Made by a program: the position numbers and the translations under genes. This document shows, piece by piece, positions 1-5,076 of a DNA stretch of 5,076 bases. The notes under the pieces were generated by a model. That model saw only the letters and a program-made list of their open reading frames with translations. It was not told where the DNA came from and ran no database searches. Origin of the DNA: Betaproteobacteria bacterium TMED41 (GTDB taxonomy: Bacteria; Pseudomonadota; Gammaproteobacteria; Burkholderiales; Burkholderiaceae_A); assembly GCA_002167365.1 (NCBI GenBank), contig NHCU01000064.1:11335-16410 (forward strand), read 5' to 3'. Each line of letters begins with the position of its first letter. Position 1 is the stretch's first letter.

Positions 1-3000
1 AGTCTGTAATCTGTGTTTGCAGTCCAATAAGTTACCTGTGCGGCATCGAATACAAAACCCGGTGCATAATAGTCACCGTTCCATCCTGCTGTCTTCCAAC
101 CTACTATTTTCAGTCTTTGCTGTCTAAATCCTGTAAATGGTTCATAGATTATGTCTGAGAACACTGTTGAGTTGTCAAATATAATGATATGTTCTTTTTG
201 AACTGTGTTAAGTGCTATATTATATAGACCTACATCGGAAGTTTTTATTCCTAATTCAAAAGTTTTACCTATCCTTTTTGTTGACACTTCGTTGATGTCT
301 ATCTTTCTACCGCCAGCATCTAAAAGAGAATAATCTCCTCCAAGGTTTCTCAACTTACCAACTATGCTGTTGTTCGTATCTAACTCAAATCCGTCAGCGG
401 CCGGAGACACTGTAATCGCGGCTCCTGGTGCCCATTCCTGTGTAGTCCAGAATAAAAATTCTCTTACTGCATTCGTCCAGTTTAAAGTTTCTTTAATTTC
501 ATTTGAGAACCTGTTAAATTTGAATCCCTGCTTTTCTAAATAATGTCCGTATCCAAATAAAAAATCAACCACGTCTTGTATTGTTTCGAACACATAACCA
601 TATGGTATAGTCTGTTCTGTTTCTTGAAACATTTTATATTGATCAACCGTTATTGATTCTGCTACTTTGATTTTATTTGTGTTGTTTGATTTTGATGGAT
701 AATGAAACTTGAAAAACGGCTTTACAGTTGAATAACCCAATACCCTGTATCCACCTAAAAGAGTTGATCCATCTGGACCTGCCTCTGTGTTTTTTTCTAT
801 CAATACACCGGAGTAATTAAAACTCTGCACAGGATTAGAAGTCCTGAATAATATTTTATAGTTTTCGTCTGGAATAAATTTCGAACCTGCAGTTGACCCA
901 GGTGAAACAGAATCAGTCAGTATTTTGATATTTTCTTTATCTGTAAATCCTCCTAACTTGTATGCAAGTTGAACATTGAGATTTTTCATTTTATCATAAT
1001 AAAATGTTACCGGGTCTAGATTTTTTGATATCAGATAGTTTACCGTATACACTTGGTACCCTGCCGTTTGATATCTGGTTGTGATTCCTGTGTTGTTATC
1101 TGTCAATGTTTCCAGATGGTACTTCGACGTAGATAACTGTGTTCTTATGCCAGTATCAGAATAAATTTGATTTCCCGACACGTTTGTTGTTAATCTAGAC
1201 ACATCAAAGAAGTTTGAAAAGAATTTTGCAGGTTTAGTAACCGCTAAAGTTTTCAATACTGTGAAAGGATAAGCACTAGATCTTCTCCATGTCGTTTCTG
1301 CAGGTGCCTGATCACCAAACTTCCAATGTAATCTTCTTCCTGGAATGTCAAGATTATCAATCAGTCTTGCCGCTATAGGATCTAAAAGGTTACCGGAAGC
1401 ATCTACAGGCAAATAACTTTTAATGTCTGGCTTTGCGTATCTGCCTTTTGCAGTTGCAATAGCGTTCCATAGGATATCATTTCCCGCCGTGTACGGTGCC
1501 GCACCATAAGTGGCTTCCCATGTGCTAGGCTTCTCCGAATGGCCTAACATCTCCCATGGTCTAAGATGTGGACTATCTGTATCATACACAAATTTGTATA
1601 TTGCCCTCCAGTATCCAGGAAGTTTATCTCCTGTGATCCTGTTTGTGCTTTTTGCGTAGTTGTAAGTGAAGGGTGATCCTTCGCTGAACGCTGTGTTATT
1701 GATGTACTGAACATTGTTCCTGCCGGCCCATGAATAAAAGTCCGGTCCCATTATGTCTTCTATTTCTGCTGTTGTGTATTCTGTGGATATAAAGGCACTT
1801 GGCATTACATCCAAAATGTCCAACAATGTTGAATCATAAGAGCTCTTGCAGTTGTTGTAAATTCTTTTTTCTAGTTCTAGTATGAGGTCATCTCGTTCGT
1901 CGTTATAGGCTTTCATGATAGAACCATCATGTTTCCTAATGACTGCCTGGCATGATGGATTGATATAGGTGTCGTCGGTAAATGCCTCTGGCTTGAATAG
2001 TGGATACAGTCCTAGTTTAGTAGGTGTTGGTGGTAAGAAACTGCCTGTTGTGTCTTCGTAGTCCTTAATTTTTATTATGTCGCCTGCTGTTAGCGTCGCT
2101 GAAATGTTTACGCTATCATCTACAGTGCTAAATGTGTATTCAGTACCATGTGTCAATTGTACATCATTTAGATAAACATAGACTGCTCTGTTGTTCAAAC
2201 TGCTAAGACTGTGTTGAGAATCCAAAGCATATTCTTTCTGAGACGACCCTTGCACAGTGTATGTCCTTGTAGATACATTCTCTCCCCACCCTATCATGTC
2301 CTCATAGTAGAAAGGAAAACTACTGTTCCTGCCTTGATTTATTAGAGATATAATTTCATCTACTCTATCCGCCGCCACTCCCTCGTATGCTGTACCTGTG
2401 GCTTTTGTTAAAAATGCGTTGTACCATTTCTCATACTCATGGTTCACATAATCGATCGATGATATTACATTCGACTCTTGGTCTATTAGTCCAAATATAG
2501 TTGGAGCCAGTGGTGCTTCGTGTTGATGTATGATTCCACCTTTCAACATAGCATCTGGCTTGTCTCGTAAATTTGTGTTTCCAGGAATTGTACCTGTGAT
2601 GTCTGAATTTTTGTCTAGTATGTCTGTTGTGTGTTTCAATATCTGTCCATATGTAAAAGTTCCAACAGTTTGATTCAATGAATTTGTAGAAAGATTTTCT
2701 GGTATCTCATATATGCCTTTGCCGTCTACCTTGACTGCACTGCTGTATCCTGCTATACGTATTTGATCATTTACCTTTAGTTCATTGACAAACCTGATGT
2801 ATTTGTTTGTAGTTCCATTCACCAATGTATAATCTGTTGTTAATGTTTTTCTAATTCCGTTTACCAAAACAGAAATTTCAAGATCTGTCAGTGCATGTGA
2901 ATTCGCATAAAAATCAATAGGGAACAATCTCTTTTCTGTTGCATCAACTATGTGCGTTCTTATCACACGTTGTTTACTTTCGTTTGTTCTCTTGATCCAT

Positions 3001-4958
3001 GCACTCTTAGAATTGTGTGACGTTCTACCTGTCGTGTAGTGTAGATGTCCTTCTGCTAAATTCTTTGTGACAACCTTTCCGTTTTCCTGGTATGTAAATG
3101 TACCCGACGTGTGATCGGACTCAAAAACCATGTCTCCCACGTTGTTGATAGTATTGTATTTTACTTTGATACCTAACACTGTGTCTGTTGTTGCACTGTC
3201 TGATGTGGCAAAAGAAAACACCTTTGCTCCTGTAAATGTAGAGTTAGGATATTTTGTAGAGTCATTAAACAATGTATGCTCATTATCATACATGTTGAAA
3301 AGCGGTTGTTGATTTAATTTAGTTTTTTGCTGTGTGGTTTTCCATCTCGTTGTGGGGGAATCGTAGTAGAAAGACTTACCTTTGTTATCATCTCCTTGCT
3401 TCACATATATGGTCTCTTTATCGCCTGCTGTACCGTTTACTTCTTCGTTAAGTTGCAAAGATAACACAGTCGAGTCTCCTGCATCAACAAAATTGGCAAT
3501 ATAAATTTTGTTTCTAACATCTGGGTCAGTGTCTTCTGAGAACACTACCCTCATTCCTTCCGTTATCGAAACACCATCTATGATGTAACCTAATGATCCA
3601 GACACATTAGAAAATGCATCTTTCTGTGTGGTGTCAAACAGATCAACAGGAGTTTTTGCTGTTGTACCAGATTCATACAATGCTAGTCCTGAATCAAATT
3701 CTATTATAGGTCTCTTGGCCCTGTCGTTCTCGTCTAGCACAGTGGCCGTGCCGTTAACGGTTGCAGTTTTTTCTATCACAGACCTGTGGAACCATCTGTT
3801 GTATCTAGACCATGCATTTTGGTCTAAAGATGATCTCTTTATTATTATGTAATCCTTGTCTTTGGGTGTGCCGTTGTCGGAATAAGACTCAGGTGTTAAA
3901 AGGACTGAAGCATCAGTCAAAGTAATAGAGTCGCCAACACCTTCTACGTAGTATTCTTTATTTTTATATGCAGATGCTACCTTACTAGATGTGAACTTGA
4001 TTTTCATGCCGTTTGTTAAATCAAGAGTACGTAATTTATAATTTTTTACTCCTACTATTTCATCTTCCACGTTTATCTGTGTTGTTGATGAAACTGTTTT
4101 TACATGCAACAATCCATACATATTATCATGATTGCCACACTGGTAGTATAAAGTGTCTGGTGCATTATTTGGTACAACAAATGTGACCGTACCATTATCT
4201 GCGCCAGCATTCGTAACACCGTCTGTGTAAAATAAATTTGTTGACCCATCCTTGTATGGTTCCGTCATTATGTTGAAAGGATGTCCTTGTGCATCTATAG
4301 TAAATTTGTATGTGTTTCCTCTGTACAGAGTGATTTCTGGATTCCGTTCTTCTTCTAGGTGTGAGAACGCATATCCTGTTCCTGTACTGCCATCATCGGC
4401 CAATGCTGTAACCTTGTACTCTGCTTCTGCACCTGTTCCCACGGAATCAATTTCTATTGCATCTGGACCGTTCGGTACCCAATAGTATTCTCTATAATTG
4501 ACCAACTTGTCAATGTCCATAGCAGGATTCCAACTGTAAACAGTTTCCTTATTCAGTCTATCGTGATTAGTGACCTTCCCTCCTAGGTACTTGATCTGAT
4601 TGATGTAGTCGTCATATGTACCTGTAAACTTTACCTGGTCTTCTGGATTTACTGAAGTGGTGTCTCTGTCGGTGTATGTCACCGTAGGCTCTAGTTGATA
4701 TGCAAATCTATCTCTGCTAGTTGCTCCTAGATATCTGTCAGTGACCTCTCTGGTGTATGCGTCCTGTTTTCCTATGAATCCGTCTAGTCTCTCCAGTGCA
4801 CCTTTTTGCACCAAAGGATCCAAGGTGCTTGATAGAAATCTTTGGTTAGAATCTGTTCTATAAAAAGCAGGTAGATGCTGTACAGTACGTCTATACTCGT
4901 TGTCGCCTTGTTTTACGACTTCACTATTAGATAATGCGTTTATTGGATTGTCTGCCAT
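1..4958 (-). CDS. Giant virion structural protein of T4-like marine myophages (C-terminus beyond window)
   Basis: The frame reads from ATG at 4958 to the left edge without a stop: 1652 codons plus two bases, so the C-terminus is missing. I read every codon on the minus strand. The translation has strings I recognise from large structural proteins of marine T4-like phages: residues 29-49 (LPAFYRTDSNQ, then FLSSTLDPL), about 153-170 (NYREYYWVPNGPD), 381-392 (NAWSRYNRWFHR), 413-432 (RAKRPIIEFDSGLALYESGT), 633-652 (EGHLHYTTGR), 973-992 (PPTPTKLGLYP), 1133-1172 (RPWEMLGHSEKPS, then APYTAGNDILWN), 1213-1232 (GDQAPAETTWRRSS), 1493-1512 (NWTNAVREFLFWTTQEWAPG) and 1613-1637 (VGWKTAGWNGDYYAPGF). Between them lie beta-rich stretches, including a cupredoxin-like segment at about 178-290 and two similar beta modules at 693-738 and 925-968. 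I saw no signal peptide or membrane helix. Only three cysteines occur (274, 1003, 1037). The start is supported by an AGGA site and by overlap with the upstream stop. The role is inferred: a tail or baseplate component. A direct equivalence to a T4 gene such as gp7 cannot be shown from the sequence, so no symbol is given. Confidence 0.9.
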   Translation of the reverse strand, partial: MADNPINALSNSEVVKQGDNEYRRTVQHLPAFYRTDSNQRFLSSTLDPLVQKGALERLDGFIGKQDAYTREVTDRYLGATSRDRFAYQLEPTVTYTDRDTTSVNPEDQVKFTGTYDDYINQIKYLGGKVTNHDRLNKETVYSWNPAMDIDKLVNYREYYWVPNGPDAIEIDSVGTGAEAEYKVTALADDGSTGTGYAFSHLEEERNPEITLYRGNTYKFTIDAQGHPFNIMTEPYKDGSTNLFYTDGVTNAGADNGTVTFVVPNNAPDTLYYQCGNHDNMYGLLHVKTVSSTTQINVEDEIVGVKNYKLRTLDLTNGMKIKFTSSKVASAYKNKEYYVEGVGDSITLTDASVLLTPESYSDNGTPKDKDYIIIKRSSLDQNAWSRYNRWFHRSVIEKTATVNGTATVLDENDRAKRPIIEFDSGLALYESGTTAKTPVDLFDTTQKDAFSNVSGSLGYIIDGVSITEGMRVVFSEDTDPDVRNKIYIANFVDAGDSTVLSLQLNEEVNGTAGDKETIYVKQGDDNKGKSFYYDSPTTRWKTTQQKTKLNQQPLFNMYDNEHTLFNDSTKYPNSTFTGAKVFSFATSDSATTDTVLGIKVKYNTINNVGDMVFESDHTSGTFTYQENGKVVTKNLAEGHLHYTTGRTSHNSKSAWIKRTNESKQRVIRTHIVDATEKRLFPIDFYANSHALTDLEISVLVNGIRKTLTTDYTLVNGTTNKYIRFVNELKVNDQIRIAGYSSAVKVDGKGIYEIPENLSTNSLNQTVGTFTYGQILKHTTDILDKNSDITGTIPGNTNLRDKPDAMLKGGIIHQHEAPLAPTIFGLIDQESNVISSIDYVNHEYEKWYNAFLTKATGTAYEGVAADRVDEIISLINQGRNSSFPFYYEDMIGWGENVSTRTYTVQGSSQKEYALDSQHSLSSLNNRAVYVYLNDVQLTHGTEYTFSTVDDSVNISATLTAGDIIKIKDYEDTTGSFLPPTPTKLGLYPLFKPEAFTDDTYINPSCQAVIRKHDGSIMKAYNDERDDLILELEKRIYNNCKSSYDSTLLDILDVMPSAFISTEYTTAEIEDIMGPDFYSWAGRNNVQYINNTAFSEGSPFTYNYAKSTNRITGDKLPGYWRAIYKFVYDTDSPHLRPWEMLGHSEKPSTWEATYGAAPYTAGNDILWNAIATAKGRYAKPDIKSYLPVDASGNLLDPIAARLIDNLDIPGRRLHWKFGDQAPAETTWRRSSAYPFTVLKTLAVTKPAKFFSNFFDVSRLTTNVSGNQIYSDTGIRTQLSTSKYHLETLTDNNTGITTRYQTAGYQVYTVNYLISKNLDPVTFYYDKMKNLNVQLAYKLGGFTDKENIKILTDSVSPGSTAGSKFIPDENYKILFRTSNPVQSFNYSGVLIEKNTEAGPDGSTLLGGYRVLGYSTVKPFFKFHYPSKSNNTNKIKVAESITVDQYKMFQETEQTIPYGYVFETIQDVVDFLFGYGHYLEKQGFKFNRFSNEIKETLNWTNAVREFLFWTTQEWAPGAAITVSPAADGFELDTNNSIVGKLRNLGGDYSLLDAGGRKIDINEVSTKRIGKTFELGIKTSDVGLYNIALNTVQKEHIIIFDNSTVFSDIIYEPFTGFRQQRLKIVGWKTAGWNGDYYAPGFVFDAAQVTYWTANTDYR
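2055..2186 (-). repeat. Beta-rich module, copy 2 (protein-level internal repeat)
   Basis: This encodes residues about 925-968. It reads VYVYLNDVQLTHGTEYTF, then VNISATLTAGDIIKIKDY. It has the same arrangement as the segment at 2745-2882: a strand with L-N-D, a turn, 'EYTF', then 'L-T-A-G-D-I-I-K-I'. It sits just before the strongly conserved block PPTPTKLGLYP (residues 976-986). The similarity is at protein level only; I see no DNA repeat. Confidence 0.5.
2745..2882 (-). repeat. Beta-rich module, copy 1 (protein-level internal repeat)
   Basis: This encodes residues about 693-738. It reads ISVLVNGIRKTLTTDYTL, then, after a gap, YIRFVNELKVNDQIRIAGY. The pattern is a hydrophobic strand ending in V-N-G, a turn, 'DYTL', a second strand and then a 'L-x-V-x-D-x-I-R-I' strand. 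This pattern is common in phage tail and fibre beta domains. It matches the segment at 2055-2186 in order and spacing, although residue identity is low. Confidence 0.5.
4089..4427 (-). other. Cupredoxin-like domain within the giant structural protein, with candidate type-1 copper ligands
   Basis: This encodes residues about 178-290. A strand-forming stretch (PEITLYRGNTYKFTIDAQ, about 208-224) leads to GHPFNIMT with His226. It continues through FYTDGVTNAG and a beta strand (GTVTFVVP) to the signature LYYQCGNHDNMYGLL, which holds Cys274, His277 and Met280. A single early His followed much later by a Cys-His-Met cluster is the ligand layout of blue-copper proteins such as plastocyanin and pseudoazurin. 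The spacing here is C-x2-H-x2-M, whereas plastocyanin and pseudoazurin use C-x2-H-x4-M. The fold call rests on motif order and the beta-strand pattern only. Copper binding is an inference. The segment could instead be a purely structural beta-sandwich, or bind another metal. It is in frame with the flanking conserved family sequence, so it is an inserted module of the virion protein and not a separate gene. Confidence 0.7.
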
Positions 4959-5076
4959 TAGTATCCTGCCCCACTACTGCCGGAACTTGATCCCGAACCT
5001 GTTGTAGTAGAGCCTGACACTGCTGATCCTGTCGTGGTGTTAGTTGTGGCAGATGATGTTGATGTCACCACAGTTC
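4958..5076 (-). CDS. C-terminal end of an upstream gene, Ser/Thr/Gly-rich tail (N-terminus beyond window)
   Basis: The last 38 codons before a TAA stop (4960-4958) are open to the right edge, so only the C-terminus is visible. The residues are dominated by Thr, Ser and Gly: TVVTSTSSATTNTTTG near the start, and then SGSTTTGSGSSSGSSGAGY before the stop. There are no charged residues, and the tail looks disordered and flexible. The stop overlaps the start of the giant structural gene by one base, so the two are likely cotranscribed and translationally coupled, and this is probably another virion gene. In T4-like phages a baseplate wedge gene would be a plausible neighbour, but that is inference from gene order and nothing in the tail identifies the protein. 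It is called as coding because the frame is open, ends in a tight TAATG junction and carries an ordered S/T/G composition. Confidence 0.75.
   Translation of the reverse strand, partial: TVVTSTSSATTNTTTGSAVSGSTTTGSGSSSGSSGAGY
4964..4967 (-). promoter_or_regulatory. Ribosome-binding site (AGGA) of the giant structural gene
   Basis: The minus strand reads AGGA, then the five-base spacer TACTA, then ATG at 4958. Core and spacing suit a Shine-Dalgarno site. It lies inside the last codons of the upstream gene, whose TAA stop shares its final A with the ATG. It supports choosing this ATG as the start and suggests coupled translation of the two genes. Confidence 0.75.

Noticed and set aside
789..795. 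A AAA AAC heptamer in the correct frame on the minus strand, a classic -1 slippery sequence (residues 1388-1390)
   Set aside because: A -1 shift would end at a stop at 673-675, about 38 codons later, and give a tail without recognisable features. The zero frame carries on into well-conserved family sequence. No clear downstream stem was noticed. The codons GAA-AAA-AAC are common in an AT-rich gene, so chance is the simplest explanation.
3130..3312. Plus-strand open frame of 60 codons starting with ATG
   Set aside because: It is antisense to residues about 549-610 of the giant protein, a block with conserved family strings (LFNMYDNEHTLFND). No ribosome-binding site was noticed and the product shows no recognisable motif.
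3322..3328. Second A-run followed by C on the minus strand (AAAAAAC)
   Set aside because: The reading frame is CAA AAA ACT, so the zero-frame codons do not fall as required for a -1 slippery heptamer.
3628..3852. Plus-strand open frame of 74 codons
   Set aside because: It is antisense to residues about 369-444, which include the conserved NAWSRYNRWFHR and RAKRPIIEFDSG strings. The open frame is a by-product of codon composition on the coding strand.
4252..4485. Plus-strand open frame of 77 codons
   Set aside because: It is antisense to the cupredoxin-like part of the giant protein, whose minus-strand reading gives a coherent motif-bearing domain. The plus-strand product has no recognisable features.
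4958..5076. A promoter or terminator between the two genes
   Set aside because: The genes overlap by one base, and I saw no T4-type late promoter (TATAAATA) and no hairpin with a T-run at the junction.

Overview
The window looks like a piece of the structural-gene region of a marine T4-like myophage (the cyanophage/pelagiphage type). It is moderately AT-rich (about 40% G+C or lower by eye). All coding that I can support is on the minus strand. I place the organism by recognising conserved strings in the translation, such as LPAFYRTDSNQRFLSSTLDPL, NYREYYWVPNGPD, NAWSRYNRWFHR, RPWEMLGHSEKPS and NWTNAVREFLFWTTQEW. I recall these from large 'virion structural protein' genes of T4-like marine phages. 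No database search was done.

Layout, in the direction of transcription (high to low coordinate): (1) 5076-4958 is the C-terminal end of one gene, a Ser/Thr/Gly-rich tail ending in GAGY-stop. (2) Its TAA stop overlaps the ATG of the next gene (TAATG, one shared base), with an AGGA ribosome-binding site just upstream. (3) From 4958 to the left edge the window is a single uninterrupted reading frame of 1652 codons plus two bases. It has no in-frame stop, and the C-terminus is cut off by the window. There is no intergenic space, tRNA, mobile element or CRISPR array.

The large protein is almost certainly a virion component. The gene overlap and the family resemblance point to a tail or baseplate role, but the exact position in the particle cannot be read from the sequence. 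Two things stand out inside it. One is a cupredoxin-like segment (residues about 178-290) that keeps a complete set of type-1 copper ligand candidates: His226, Cys274, His277 and Met280. The other is a pair of diverged beta-rich modules (residues about 693-738 and 925-968) that look like internal copies of one fold. The whole 1652-residue stretch contains only three cysteines, and one of them is the predicted copper ligand.

The short plus-strand open frames (3130-3312, 3628-3852, 4252-4485) are antisense to well-conserved parts of this protein and are not treated as genes.
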